Below, in pieces: positions 26,065 through 35,923 of a DNA stretch of 55,701 nt. The DNA lies in NCBI GenBank assembly GCA_904420045.1, contig CAJFTY010000030.1, positions 1 to 55,701 of the forward strand, read 5' to 3'. The position numbers and the translations under genes are program-made. How positions within the stretch are numbered: the first letter of the stretch is position 1; every line of letters starts with the position of its first letter. The notes under the pieces were generated by a model. The model saw nothing but the letters and a program-made list of their open reading frames with translations. It had not been told where the DNA came from and ran no database searches. Origin of the DNA: Candidatus Metaruminococcus caecorum (GTDB lineage Bacteria; Bacillota; Clostridia; Oscillospirales; Ruminococcaceae).

Positions 26065-27459
26065 TTAAAATTCCGCAGAGCCGGTCGTTCTGGGGAACGG
26101 CAGCACGTCCCGGATGTTGGACACGCCGGTGATATACATGATAAGCCGTTCAAAGCCCAAACCGAAGCCCGCATGCTTCGTCCCGCCGTAGCGGCGAAGA
26201 TCCAGATACCAGGAATAGTCAGCCGGATCCAAAGAAAGCTCCGCCATACGCTTTTCCAGCATATCAAGCCGTTCCTCGCGCTGGCTTCCGCCGATGATCT
26301 CCCCTACGCCGGGAACCAGCAGGTCCACCGCTGCAACGGTTTTTCCATCGTCGTTCATGCGCATGTAAAAGGCTTTGATTTCCTTGGGATAGTCGGTGAC
26401 AAACACAGGTTTTTTGTAGATCTGCTCGGTGAGATACCGCTCGTGCTCGGTCTGCAAATCGCAGCCCCAGGAAACCGGGTATTCAAATTGATCCTGATGC
26501 TGTTCCAGCAGCTTCACCGCCTCTGTGTAGGTCACATGCACAAAATCCGAGTGAATCAGATCGTTCAGCCGGTCGATCAGCCCTTTGTCATAGAAGTTGT
26601 TGAAAAATGCCATTTCATCCGGGCAGTGCTCTAACACATAAGAGAGCACGAACTTGATCATATCCCGGGCGAGATCCATATCGTCGTTTAAATCCGCAAA
26701 GGCGATTTCCGGTTCGATCATCCAGAACTCCGCTGCATGACGGGGCGTGTTGGAGTTTTCCGCCCGGAAGGTGGGGCCAAACGTGTACACCTTGCCAAAG
26801 GCCATGGCCATGCACTCCGCTTCCAGCTGGCCGGAGACCGTCAGACTGGTGGATTTTCCAAAAAAGTCTTTAGAAAAATCAATTTTACCGTCCTCGCTCC
26901 GGGGCGGGTTTTCGGGATCGAAGGTGGAAACCCGGAACATCTCCCCTGCGCCTTCGCAGTCGCTGGCAGTAATCAGCGGCGTATGGGCGTAAACAAATCC
27001 ACGCTCGTTAAAGAACTTATGAATGGCATACGCCGCCACTGAACGAACCCGGAACACCGCGTTAAACGTGTTGGTCCTGGGCCGCAGATGGGCGATGGAG
27101 CGCAAAAACTCCAGGGAATGACGTTTCTTCTGAAGGGGATATTCCGGAGTGGATGCACCCTCCAACTCCACTGTCTGCGCATGAATTTCCAAGGGCTGTT
27201 TGGCTCCCGGTGTGGGAACGACTTTGCCGGTGATTACCAACGCGCTGCCTACGTTGTATTTCACGGCCTCTTTAAAGTTTGCAACGTTTGCTTGTTCCAG
27301 CACAATCTGGAGATTTTTAAAACAGCTCCCGTCGTTTAATTCAATAAATCCCAACGCTTTGGAGTCCCGAATGGTCTTGACCCATCCGCACACGGTTACC
27401 TGCTGTTCTGCATAACGCTCCGCGTCTGCAAACAGCGCCGCAATTTCCAGTCTTTTCAT
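26065..27459 (-). CDS. asnS: Asparaginyl-tRNA synthetase
   Basis: A 464-residue class IIb aminoacyl-tRNA synthetase that charges tRNA-Asn. An N-terminal OB-fold anticodon domain ([14 protein letters not shown]) precedes the catalytic core, with motif 2 ([15 protein letters not shown]) and motif 3 ([17 protein letters not shown]). The [15 protein letters not shown] block distinguishes AsnRS from AspRS. Start at 27459 has GGGAGGAC upstream. A single-gene unit with its own promoter and terminator. Confidence 0.97.
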   Translation of the reverse strand: MKRLEIAALFADAERYAEQQVTVCGWVKTIRDSKALGFIELNDGSCFKNLQIVLEQANVANFKEAVKYNVGSALVITGKVVPTPGAKQPLEIHAQTVELEGASTPEYPLQKKRHSLEFLRSIAHLRPRTNTFNAVFRVRSVAAYAIHKFFNERGFVYAHTPLITASDCEGAGEMFRVSTFDPENPPRSEDGKIDFSKDFFGKSTSLTVSGQLEAECMAMAFGKVYTFGPTFRAENSNTPRHAAEFWMIEPEIAFADLNDDMDLARDMIKFVLSYVLEHCPDEMAFFNNFYDKGLIDRLNDLIHSDFVHVTYTEAVKLLEQHQDQFEYPVSWGCDLQTEHERYLTEQIYKKPVFVTDYPKEIKAFYMRMNDDGKTVAAVDLLVPGVGEIIGGSQREERLDMLEKRMAELSLDPADYSWYLDLRRYGGTKHAGFGLGFERLIMYITGVSNIRDVLPFPRTTGSAEF

Positions 27460-27539
27460 ATTGTCCTCCCGCTCAATCGGCTGCACGGGCGATGACTTGC
27501 GCCTGTGTTTTGCCGATTTTATAAAAACTATTAAAATAT

Positions 27540-27568
27540 AGTATACTCCAATTTTTGTCAGATAACAA
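27540..27568 (-). promoter_or_regulatory. Promoter of asnS
   Basis: Minus-strand TTGTTA (27563-27568) and TATACT (27540-27545), spacer 17. The leader of about 75 bases shows no obvious T-box. Confidence 0.7.
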
Positions 27569-27623
27569 GATATGTTTTATGTGTTTTTCAATCTCTTGCC
27601 TAAGTGACCATCCACAGCATGAA

Positions 27624-27659
27624 AAAAAGCCGTTTCCGACAAAACGAAAACGGCTTTTT
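27624..27659 (-). terminator. Terminator of pfkA
   Basis: AAAAAGCCGTTT pairs with AAACGGCTTTTT (12 bp) 17 bases after the pfkA stop; T-run on the minus strand. Confidence 0.85.
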
Positions 27660-27676
27660 AAAATTACAGTCTCAAA

Positions 27677-28642
27677 TTAGAAGCTGATATCGTACGCCAC
27701 CTGATATAGATCCTCGTCGATGGATTTCTTCATGCTGAGAGCTTCCTGAATATCGAAGTCCACAATCTTGCTTTTCTGCATAGCGACAACCCGGTTGCCA
27801 GTTCCATTTGAAAGCAGGTCCACCGCATAGTGGCCCATCTGGCTTGCAACCACCCGGTCGCGGACAGTGGGGTTTCCTCCACGCTGTACGTGGCCCAGAA
27901 TGGTGGCACGAGACTCAATCCCGGTTTTGCTTTCGATGTAATTGGCAATCTCGGTCACATTGCCGATACCCTCGGCCACCATGATGATAAAATGGTGCTT
28001 GCCGCTCATCTGCGTGACCTTCATCTTTTCCACAATGTTGTCCAGATCGTACTGTTTTTCGGGCATGAGGATATAGGTTGCGCCGCAGGCGATACCCGCG
28101 TTGAGAGCGATATGCCCTGCGTGACGGCCCATAACCTCCACCACGCTGCAGCGGTCGTGAGACTGTGCAGTGTCGCGAAGTTTGTCGACCATCTCCACCG
28201 CGGTATTCATAGCGGTGTCATAACCGATGGTGTACTCAGTGCAGGCGATGTCGTTGTCAATGGTTCCGGGAATTCCAACGCAGGGCACACCCCGGGCGGA
28301 CAGATCCGCAGCACCCCGGAAGGAGCCGTCACCGCCGACAACCACCAGGCCGTTGATGCCGGTTTCTTCACAGGTCTTTTTGGCTTTTAGAATTCCTTCT
28401 TCATAGCGGAATTCAGGGCACCGGGCGGTGTACAGGACCGTGCCACCACGCTGAATGATATCCGACACGCTGCGCATATCCATTTCCACCATATCCCCGT
28501 GAATCAAGCCGTTATAACCGCGGCGAATGCCAATCACCTTGATTCCCTTTTTCAAGGCGGAACGCACAACCGAACGAACAGCCGCGTTCATCCCGGGAGC
28601 GTCGCCTCCACTTGTCAATACGCCGATCGTCTTTACATCCAT
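27677..28642 (-). CDS. pfkA: ATP-dependent 6-phosphofructokinase
   Basis: A 321-residue bacterial PfkA, the committed step of glycolysis (fructose-6-phosphate to fructose-1,6-bisphosphate). TSGGDAPGMNAAVR and the GGDGSFRGA loop (Gly then Asp, typical of ATP use and not pyrophosphate), the catalytic PGTIDNDI and the MGRHAGHIAL block are present. AGGAGG lies about nine bases before the ATG. Lies downstream of dnaE but has its own promoter. Confidence 0.97.
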   Translation of the reverse strand: MDVKTIGVLTSGGDAPGMNAAVRSVVRSALKKGIKVIGIRRGYNGLIHGDMVEMDMRSVSDIIQRGGTVLYTARCPEFRYEEGILKAKKTCEETGINGLVVVGGDGSFRGAADLSARGVPCVGIPGTIDNDIACTEYTIGYDTAMNTAVEMVDKLRDTAQSHDRCSVVEVMGRHAGHIALNAGIACGATYILMPEKQYDLDNIVEKMKVTQMSGKHHFIIMVAEGIGNVTEIANYIESKTGIESRATILGHVQRGGNPTVRDRVVASQMGHYAVDLLSNGTGNRVVAMQKSKIVDFDIQEALSMKKSIDEDLYQVAYDISF

Positions 28643-28704
28643 GGTTAAAAGCCTCCTACAAACTTCTATATTGTTACAGGAATTTCAAAACAAATCCAAT
28701 CCTT

Positions 28705-28733
28705 ATTCTACTAGTTCTGAAAATCGTTGTCAA
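28705..28733 (-). promoter_or_regulatory. Promoter of pfkA
   Basis: Minus-strand consensus TTGACA (28728-28733) and TAGAAT (28705-28710), spacer 17, in the gap after dnaE. Confidence 0.8.
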
Positions 28734-28753
28734 TATCTCCGGGCGGAATTTGA

Positions 28754-31700
28754 CTAAGATTTAACAAGAACGTTGGGCTCACCCATTAAAATCCTCAGTT
28801 CATCCAACAATGGCTGAGAAATCTGCACCTTGATCTGGCGGGGACAACCGGTCAGCTTATTCTCTTTTTCAAAAAACAGACGCACTGGCTGTTTCCCCGG
28901 ACAGACTTCTAAAATCTTCAGCACCTGCCCCAGCCGGCTGTCCGACATGCTTTTCAGCTTAATGTACAGCTTGTCCTCTTTGCCGGATTCCGGCTTTTGA
29001 CTTGTTTCTGAACGCTGGGGGATGGAGCTGGTTTGGACCAGGCTGGCGGAGGAAAAATTTTCTGCCGCGATCAGACGGCTGCATAAAATCTTTGGCCTTT
29101 TTCCGTCGTCCAAAGAAATGGTTCCCTGGGCCGCAAAGATGTTGCCCTCGTCCAACTCCAGGGAATGTTCCGCGTATACGTTTGGGAACACTACAAGCTC
29201 CACTGTGCCGGTCATGTCCTCCATGGTCACAAACGCCATCGTCTGACCATTTTTGGTGGTGATGAGCTTTTTAGACTGCACCAGACATAAAATCCCGATA
29301 TTTTCCCTGTCCCGGAACCGGGGGTCCCCTTCCTCCACGCCGTCGTAGAGCTGCTGGACGGTGGACAAATGATACTTGTCCGTCACCCACTGGTAGCGGC
29401 TCAATGGATGGCCGGACACATACAAGCCGGTGGTCTCTTTTTCCATCTCCATCAGCTGGCGGTCGGAGAACTCCTCCATGGCTGTAACAGACATATCCGG
29501 CGCGGGAGACGCGTCGGAGGAAAACAGGTTCATCTGCCCTTCCACGTTGTTGCGGCTGGCGGAATCAATGTTATCCAGCAGCCGCTCGTAGCTTGTGAGC
29601 ATCTCCCGCCGGTTGTTGCCCAGATGGTCCATAGCTCCGCATTTAATCAGGTTTTCCAGGGTACGTTTGTTGAGCTCCCGCCCGTGCATCCGCTTGCAGA
29701 AATCGTACAGACTTACAAAGGGGCCGTTTTTCTCCCGTTCTTCCAACACGCCGGTGAGGAATCCCCGGCCGATATTTTTGACCGCCAGCAGGCCGAACCG
29801 GATTCCGCTGCCGCTGACCGTAAAGCCCATACCGCTTTCGTTGATGCTGGGAGGCTTCATCCCGATTCCCAGCTTTGCGCACTCCTCGATGTTGCCGATG
29901 AGCTTATCCGTGTTGTCCATAATGCTTGTAAGCCACGCGCACATGTACTCCTTGGTGTAGTGGCATTTTAAAAATGCCGTCTGATACGCCACCACCGCAT
30001 ACGCCGCAGCATGGGATTTGTTAAAGGCGTAGGAGGCAAAGGAGGACATCTCATCAAAAATGGCGTTGGCGGTCTTTTCGTCCACCCCGTTTGCCACAGC
30101 GCCTACGCACTCCACGCTGCCGTCGTCGTTCACTTTTCCATGGATAAAATTCTGGCGTTCCTGCTCCATTACGTCGTGCTTTTTCTTGCTCATGGCCCGG
30201 CGGACCAGATCCGCCCGGCCATAGGAATAGCCCGCCAGCTCCCGGCAGATCTGCATGACCTGCTCCTGATAGACGATGCAGCCGTAGGTCACGTCCAAAA
30301 TAGGCTTTAATAAGGGATGCTTGTAGGTGACAAGCTCCGGGTGGTGGCGGTTTTTGATATACTGAGGAATGGACTCCATCGGTCCCGGGCGGTACAGAGA
30401 GATCACGGCGATTAAATCCTCAATGCAGTTGGGCTTTAACTGGCCCAACACCCGTTTCATTCCCGGCGACTCCATCTGGAACACCGCCTGGGAGTTCCCG
30501 GCGGACAGCATGTCAAACACCGCCTTGTCCTCGGTGTCGATGTTATGGATATCAAAGTCTGGAGTATGGGTTTTTATCATATCCTCGCAGTCCCGGATCA
30601 CGGTCAGGTTGCGCAGTCCCAGAAAATCCATTTTTAACAGTCCCAGTTCCTCCAAGGTAGTCATGGTAAACTGGGTGACAATGGCGTCGTCGGTTTTCTG
30701 AACCGGTACATAGTCGCTCACTTTTTCCCGGGTAATAACCACTCCTGCCGCATGCATGGAGGCATGCCGGGGCATCCCCTCCAGCTTTTGTGCGGTGTCG
30801 ATGAGCTCTTTGACCGAAGAATCGCTGTCGTATAGTTCTCTGAGCTCCTTTTGCTCCCGCAGGGCCTGTTCAATGGTGATGTGAAGCGTCGTCGGAATCA
30901 GCTTGGCCACCCGGTCCACGTTCTGGTATGGGAGCCCCATGGCCCGTCCCACATCCCGGATTGCCGCCCTTGCCGCCATGGTTCCAAAGGTGATAATCTG
31001 GGCCACATGGTCGCTGCCGTACTTGCGAACCACATAGTCGATGACCTCCTGCCGGCGTTCGTTGCAGAAATCTACGTCGAAGTCGGGCATGCTCACCCGC
31101 TCTGGATTCAAAAACCGCTCAAACAAGAGGTTGTACTTCATGGGGTCAATGTCGGTGATGCCCACGCAGTAGGCCGCGATGCTCCCCGCGCCGGAACCGC
31201 GCCCCGGGCCCACCGGCACACCGGTTTCCTTGGCGTAGTGGATAAAATCATAGACAATCAGATAATAGTCCACATACCCCATTTTGATAATGACCGAGAG
31301 CTCGTACTCCAGCCGGTCGATTTTATCCTGACCGGGGTTTTCCCCATATCGCTTGACAAGCCCCTCTCGACACAGGGAGACAAAATACTCGGTGTTGTCC
31401 CTGCCGTCGGGAGCGGTATAATACGGAAGCTTGGTCACCCCAAACTCGAATTCCAGGTTGCACTGCTGTGCGATTTTCAGGGTGTTTTCCAAAGCCCCCT
31501 CGTATACGCCGAACAGGGAGGCCATTTCTTCCCGGGATTTGATGTAAAACTCATCGGTGGGAAATTCCAGCGATCCTTCCCCCACCACGGTATTGGTCTG
31601 AATGGCGGTGAGCACCCGCTGCATGTTGGCGTCTTCCCGCCGGATGTAGTGGGCGTCGTTGGTGGCCACTAGGCCGATATCCAATTCCTGCGCCAGACGG

Positions 31701-32272
31701 ACTAAGCCGGGTAGGACTTCCTTTTGCTCCTCGATGCCGTGATCCTGAAGCTCAATGTAATAGTTCTCTTTTCCAAACAGATCCCGATAAAATAAAGCGG
31801 TCTGCCTAGCCTGCTCATAATCGTTTTGCCTTAGCTGGCGGGGAAGCTCCCCCGCCAGGCAGGCGGACAGGCAGATTAGCCCTTCGTGATGGTCTTTGAG
31901 CAGGTCGTGGTCGATCCGGGGCTTGTTATAGAATCCCTCGATGTATCCCTTGGAGACCATCTCAATCAGATTTTGATAGCCGGTCTCGTTTTTACAAAGC
32001 AGGATTAGATGGTAAGGAGAGGTGTCCAGCTTGTGCACCTTGTCAAACCGGGTGCGGGGCGCCACGTAGACCTCACAGCCGATAATAGGCTTTATCCCCT
32101 GCTTTTTGCATTCCTTATAAAAATCGATCACGCCGTACATGTTGCCGTGATCGGTGATGGCGACGGCGGGCTGCCCAAGCTCTTTGACCCGCTGAATCAA
32201 AGGCTTAATCCGGCAGGCGCCGTCCAGCAAGCTGTATTCGCTGTGGACGTGCAGATGCACAAACTCTTCCAA
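28754..32272 (-). CDS. dnaE: DNA polymerase III alpha subunit (DnaE type)
   Basis: A 1172-residue replicative polymerase subunit. An N-terminal PHP domain (HVHSEYSLLDG) is followed by the palm with GPGRGSGAGS and the catalytic PDFDVDF aspartates, the fingers, a helix-hairpin-helix region and a C-terminal OB fold (GILCLVQSKKLITTKNGQTM). It lacks the 3'-5' exonuclease insert of PolC, so it is the DnaE form. Start is TTG with AAAGGAGGAG five bases upstream. Downstream of whiA by 33 bases, the usual gene order in Clostridia. Confidence 0.96.
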   Translation of the reverse strand: MEEFVHLHVHSEYSLLDGACRIKPLIQRVKELGQPAVAITDHGNMYGVIDFYKECKKQGIKPIIGCEVYVAPRTRFDKVHKLDTSPYHLILLCKNETGYQNLIEMVSKGYIEGFYNKPRIDHDLLKDHHEGLICLSACLAGELPRQLRQNDYEQARQTALFYRDLFGKENYYIELQDHGIEEQKEVLPGLVRLAQELDIGLVATNDAHYIRREDANMQRVLTAIQTNTVVGEGSLEFPTDEFYIKSREEMASLFGVYEGALENTLKIAQQCNLEFEFGVTKLPYYTAPDGRDNTEYFVSLCREGLVKRYGENPGQDKIDRLEYELSVIIKMGYVDYYLIVYDFIHYAKETGVPVGPGRGSGAGSIAAYCVGITDIDPMKYNLLFERFLNPERVSMPDFDVDFCNERRQEVIDYVVRKYGSDHVAQIITFGTMAARAAIRDVGRAMGLPYQNVDRVAKLIPTTLHITIEQALREQKELRELYDSDSSVKELIDTAQKLEGMPRHASMHAAGVVITREKVSDYVPVQKTDDAIVTQFTMTTLEELGLLKMDFLGLRNLTVIRDCEDMIKTHTPDFDIHNIDTEDKAVFDMLSAGNSQAVFQMESPGMKRVLGQLKPNCIEDLIAVISLYRPGPMESIPQYIKNRHHPELVTYKHPLLKPILDVTYGCIVYQEQVMQICRELAGYSYGRADLVRRAMSKKKHDVMEQERQNFIHGKVNDDGSVECVGAVANGVDEKTANAIFDEMSSFASYAFNKSHAAAYAVVAYQTAFLKCHYTKEYMCAWLTSIMDNTDKLIGNIEECAKLGIGMKPPSINESGMGFTVSGSGIRFGLLAVKNIGRGFLTGVLEEREKNGPFVSLYDFCKRMHGRELNKRTLENLIKCGAMDHLGNNRREMLTSYERLLDNIDSASRNNVEGQMNLFSSDASPAPDMSVTAMEEFSDRQLMEMEKETTGLYVSGHPLSRYQWVTDKYHLSTVQQLYDGVEEGDPRFRDRENIGILCLVQSKKLITTKNGQTMAFVTMEDMTGTVELVVFPNVYAEHSLELDEGNIFAAQGTISLDDGKRPKILCSRLIAAENFSSASLVQTSSIPQRSETSQKPESGKEDKLYIKLKSMSDSRLGQVLKILEVCPGKQPVRLFFEKENKLTGCPRQIKVQISQPLLDELRILMGEPNVLVKS

Positions 32273-32305
32273 AAGGCTCCTCCTTTCCCCAGACGGTTGA
32301 CTGGT

Positions 32306-33259
32306 TTACTCCATAGACGGCGGCTCGTACCCCGCGTCCCGAAGCTCCTGCGCGATGCGGGACAGCCGCTTTAACCGGTGGTTGACCCCGCTGCGGCTCA
32401 ACGGCTCGGACAGTTGGGCGCAGAGCTCCCGCAGGGAGAGGTCGGGGTTTTCCAGCCTCAACTGGGCCAGCTCCTGTAAATCCTCCGGCAGCCAGGAAAA
32501 TCCCTTGGCCGTCTGGATCAGCTGGATGTCGCTGATCTGCTCCTGGGCGGCCGCCACCGTCTTTTCAATGTTGGCGGTCTCGCAGTTGGTGACCCGATTC
32601 ACCTTGTTGCGCACGTCCTTCATAATCTTGACGTTCATCAGCTCCAGCGAGCTCTGAGTGGCTCCCATCAGGGTGAGCATGTCCTCAATGTGCTCGCTTT
32701 CTTTTAAATACAGCACATAGCTCCCCTTACGGGTGGTGGAGCGGATGGGAATTCCGCAGCCGGTGATGAACGCCTGCAAATCCTCGCTTAAATGGAAGTA
32801 GGGCACCACAAATTCCAGGTGATATTCCTTTTCCGGGTTGATGACCGATCCGCACACCATAAACGCCCCGCGCAAAAACGCCGCCTTACAGCAGTCGTTG
32901 CGCATGTTTTCTTCCACCAGGCGCACGGCGGCCTGCTCTTTCTCATGGCCAAACTTCCGGCGGATGACCGCGCTGTCCCGCTCGTCCTCCACCGTGGCCA
33001 CATACAGCCGGCTGCCCCGGCGCCGCTCCGACGGAAGATAGGAGATGGTGACGATGGCTCCCGTCAGATCGATAATGTTGTAGGCATAGCGGTCCACCAC
33101 CGCCTTGTGCTCGGTCTGAATGGAGATCTGCCGGGCGGAAAATCCCCGGCTGAACAGCAACATCCCATAGGTCTGGGCAAACTTGCAGTGGGGACAGGCG
33201 GGCTCCGCCTCGGATAGCTCTTTTTTTACCTGTCCGGCAAAGGAAACCCTCTGTTCCAC
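32306..33259 (-). CDS. whiA: DNA-binding protein WhiA
   Basis: About 317 residues. WhiA has a degenerate LAGLIDADG homing-endonuclease fold and a C-terminal helix-turn-helix (LSLRELCAQLSEPLSRSGVNHRL); it affects cell division and, in actinobacteria, sporulation. I choose the GTG at 33259 because GGGAG lies six bases upstream and homologues begin close to the SFAGQVKKEL segment; the ATG at 33280 has no site. Downstream of rapZ, as in most Firmicutes. Confidence 0.92.
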   Translation of the reverse strand: MEQRVSFAGQVKKELSEAEPACPHCKFAQTYGMLLFSRGFSARQISIQTEHKAVVDRYAYNIIDLTGAIVTISYLPSERRRGSRLYVATVEDERDSAVIRRKFGHEKEQAAVRLVEENMRNDCCKAAFLRGAFMVCGSVINPEKEYHLEFVVPYFHLSEDLQAFITGCGIPIRSTTRKGSYVLYLKESEHIEDMLTLMGATQSSLELMNVKIMKDVRNKVNRVTNCETANIEKTVAAAQEQISDIQLIQTAKGFSWLPEDLQELAQLRLENPDLSLRELCAQLSEPLSRSGVNHRLKRLSRIAQELRDAGYEPPSME

Positions 33260-33284
33260 GCTTGCTCCCGCCTTTCCCATTTCA

Positions 33285-34145
33285 TCAATGCTTTAAAATA
33301 TCCCGGTGATTGACTGTGACCTTATTGCCCTTTTCGCTTAAGTATTTATAGAGATTTTCCGCAAAGGTGACACTGCGGTGCTTGCCGCCGGTACATCCCA
33401 CCGCTACCACCAGCTGGCTCTTTCCCTCATCCAGATACAGGGGGATCAAAAAGTCCAGCATTTCCTGAATCATGGACAAAAGCTTCTGGCTTTGAGGCCA
33501 TTCCATGACATACTCCCGCACCTCGGCGTCCAGTCCAGTTTTGGGCTTTAGATCGTCCACATAAAAGGGATTGGGCAGACAGCGCACATCGAACACCAGG
33601 TCCGCTTCCACCGCCGGGCCGTATTTAAAGCCGAAGGACATGCAGTTAATCAGCATGCTGTTGGAGATGTTGTCCAGGAAAATGTTGCAGATGCGTTCTT
33701 TTAACTGGGCGGAGGACAATAGCGAGGTGTCAATGATATAGTCTGCGCGCTCCCGGGCGGGCTTTAAAAGCATCCGCTCGGTTTTAATGGCGTTTTCAAT
33801 GGAGCCGTCCAGCATGTCCAGCAGCGGGTGCCGCCGCCGGGTCTCTTTGTACCGGCTCATGAGTACCGCGTCGGAGGCGTCCAAAAACAAAAGCTTGTAG
33901 TTAAAGTTCTGCTCCTTTAAAGTATCCAGCTCGTCGAACAGCCCCTGGAACAGTTCCCCGCCCCGGATATCGGTGACAATGGCCACCCGCTCGATCTTCC
34001 CGTCGCTTTGCATACAGATTTCCGCAAACTTGGAGATCAGCGTGGTGGGCATGTTGTCCACGCAGTAAAAACCGATATCCTCCAGCGCGTCGATGGCCCT
34101 GGATTTTCCAGCTCCCGACAGTCCTGTGATAATGACAAAATCCAT
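33285..34145 (-). CDS. rapZ: RNase adapter / nucleotide-binding protein RapZ (YvcJ)
   Basis: A 286-residue P-loop protein (GLSGAGKS at the N-terminus), with the conserved VDNMP and C-terminal GCTGGKHRSV motifs. In E. coli RapZ targets the GlmZ RNA to RNase E to control glucosamine-6-phosphate synthesis; in Bacillus YvcJ has a less clear role in nucleotide signalling. Start at 34145 with AAGGAG eight bases upstream; a longer frame to 34229 overlaps murB and lacks one. Confidence 0.95.
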   Translation of the reverse strand: MDFVIITGLSGAGKSRAIDALEDIGFYCVDNMPTTLISKFAEICMQSDGKIERVAIVTDIRGGELFQGLFDELDTLKEQNFNYKLLFLDASDAVLMSRYKETRRRHPLLDMLDGSIENAIKTERMLLKPARERADYIIDTSLLSSAQLKERICNIFLDNISNSMLINCMSFGFKYGPAVEADLVFDVRCLPNPFYVDDLKPKTGLDAEVREYVMEWPQSQKLLSMIQEMLDFLIPLYLDEGKSQLVVAVGCTGGKHRSVTFAENLYKYLSEKGNKVTVNHRDILKH

Positions 34146-34204
34146 ACTTGCGGCTCCTTTTTCTTCCTGTGTTTCTTGCTGTATCTTCTGTACGAAAACG
34201 GTGG

Positions 34205-35113
34205 TTACGACAGAATTTTCACTTCGCATTCCAGCTGGTAGCCGGTTTTCTCAAAGACGATTGTTTGAATCTGACCGATGAGCTCCAGAACGTCGCGGCA
34301 GGTGGCGTTTCCCGCGTTGATGACAAACCCACAGTGCTTTTCGCTGACCATGGCCCCGCCTACCCGAAGCCCCCGCAGACCGCACTGGTCAATCAGCGCG
34401 GAGGCGTAATTCCCCTGGGGGCGCTTGAAGGTGCTGCCCGCGCTGGGGAATTCCAGCGGCTGCTTTGCATGACGGCGGGCCATTAATTCGTCCATCCGCG
34501 CGCGGATCTGTTTTTTTTCTCCGGGTTTTAGCGCAAGCTCCACCTGGGTGATGCAAAAGTCCTTCCCGGAATAGGCGCTGTGCCGGTAGCTCAGGTCCAG
34601 CTCCCCGGACGAAAATCCTCCCGGATTCCCCTGAGCGTCCAAATGCCGGCAGGCGGTCAAAACGTTTTTCATCTCCCCGTCGTAGGCGCCGGCATTCATG
34701 TACGCCGCGCCTCCCACCGAGCCGGGGATACCCCAGGCGAACTCCAGCCCTGTTAAGCCATGGGAATACGCGGTGTAGCAAACCTTGGCCAGCGGCGCTC
34801 CCGCCTGGCAGAGCATCACGCCGTCCTCCCGGACGGTGACATCGGAAAAATGATGGTCCAGCTTGATGACAAGGCCGTCATATCCGTCGTCAGACACCAG
34901 CAGATTAGAGCCCTTCCCCAAAATCACAAAGGGAATGCGCTCGCGGCCGCACGCCTTTATCAGCGCGGAGATCTGACTCTCCTGAGACGGTGTTGCCAGC
35001 ACCGGACAGGGGCCGCCGATATGAAACGACGTGTGGGCGCTTAAGGGTTCCTCTTCCCGGTAGGCGCAACCCAAATCCCTGAGCGTCCCTTTAATCACCG
35101 ACCAATCCGCCAT
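34205..35113 (-). CDS. murB: UDP-N-acetylenolpyruvoylglucosamine reductase
   Basis: A 302-residue FAD enzyme that reduces UDP-GlcNAc-enolpyruvate to UDP-MurNAc for peptidoglycan. The FAD-binding half shows LGKGSNLLVSDDG and GIPGSVGGAAYMNAGAYDGE; the C-terminal half carries the catalytic loop AGSTFKRP and SEKHCGFVINAGNAT. Ends 59 bases before rapZ. AGGAAGG precedes the ATG. Confidence 0.96.
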   Translation of the reverse strand: MADWSVIKGTLRDLGCAYREEEPLSAHTSFHIGGPCPVLATPSQESQISALIKACGRERIPFVILGKGSNLLVSDDGYDGLVIKLDHHFSDVTVREDGVMLCQAGAPLAKVCYTAYSHGLTGLEFAWGIPGSVGGAAYMNAGAYDGEMKNVLTACRHLDAQGNPGGFSSGELDLSYRHSAYSGKDFCITQVELALKPGEKKQIRARMDELMARRHAKQPLEFPSAGSTFKRPQGNYASALIDQCGLRGLRVGGAMVSEKHCGFVINAGNATCRDVLELIGQIQTIVFEKTGYQLECEVKILS

Positions 35114-35131
35114 GTCTGTTTTCCTTCCTCT

Positions 35132-35878
35132 CTAAAGCGAGTTGTTCGCTTGTTCGTTCTTAAAATCTATGCCGCGCTTTTCTTTAATATACCCAAAAAA
35201 GCGGTCTGCATCGGCGTTTAACACCAGCCGCTCGGGAAACCCTATTTCCTCGAGCATCCGCAGGGTATGGGGAAACTTCCCTATATGGACGCTGAAATGA
35301 GAATCCGAGTTGATTACTACCGGAACCTCCCACTTTTTGCAGAGTTTCGCGATCTCCACACAGTTGCGCTGGGAAGCCTGACGAACCCGCAGGCTCCCTT
35401 CGTTAAGCTCCACAAGCTTTCCGCATTCTTTAAAGACCTTGAGTACCGTTTCATAGTCGTACAAAAACGCCTGCGTTCCGCTGTGGCCGATCACATCCAC
35501 ATAAGGATTTTGCGCCACCCCCAAGTAGGCGCTGGTATGATCCTCCATCCGGCCGGGCTTTAAGACCGGCGCGTGCATGCTGGCCACCACCCAATCCATC
35601 TGAGACAGACGGACGTTGTCTAGATCAAGACCGCCCTGATAGTCGGAGATATTGGCTTCCACTCCTCTTAACACACACACACCGTCCAGAATCCGGGGAA
35701 TCTGGCGCAGGTTGTCAAAGTGCCAGATGTGGGGCGCGTCGGGCATGGCACAGCCATGGTCGGTCATCCCCAAAGCCAAAAGCCCCGCCTGTTTTGCCGC
35801 CGCAATATTCTCCAGCAGCGTGCTGTAAGCGTGGGTGGACGCGATGGTATGGGTGTGGGTGTCCGCTATGATGTTCAT
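35132..35878 (-). CDS. PHP-domain phosphatase (YcdX-like)
   Basis: A 248-residue PHP-fold hydrolase. The N-terminal metal-binding ADTHTHT and the MTDHG motif, a mid-protein GVEANISD and a late NSDSHF are the classic PHP metal sites. Homologues (YcdX) are phosphatases of unclear substrate. Located between hprK and murB, which is a frequent order in this group. AAAGGAA lies about 13 bases before the ATG, rather far. Confidence 0.88.
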   Translation of the reverse strand: MNIIADTHTHTIASTHAYSTLLENIAAAKQAGLLALGMTDHGCAMPDAPHIWHFDNLRQIPRILDGVCVLRGVEANISDYQGGLDLDNVRLSQMDWVVASMHAPVLKPGRMEDHTSAYLGVAQNPYVDVIGHSGTQAFLYDYETVLKVFKECGKLVELNEGSLRVRQASQRNCVEIAKLCKKWEVPVVINSDSHFSVHIGKFPHTLRMLEEIGFPERLVLNADADRFFGYIKEKRGIDFKNEQANNSL

Positions 35879-35923
35879 GAAAAAATCGCTGTTCCTTTCC
35901 GTATTGAATCGTTGATCTATGGT

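Noticed and set aside
30851-31672. 273-residue plus-strand frame opposite dnaE
   Set aside because: Shadow of the polymerase gene; rich in His and Pro as typical of reverse reading.
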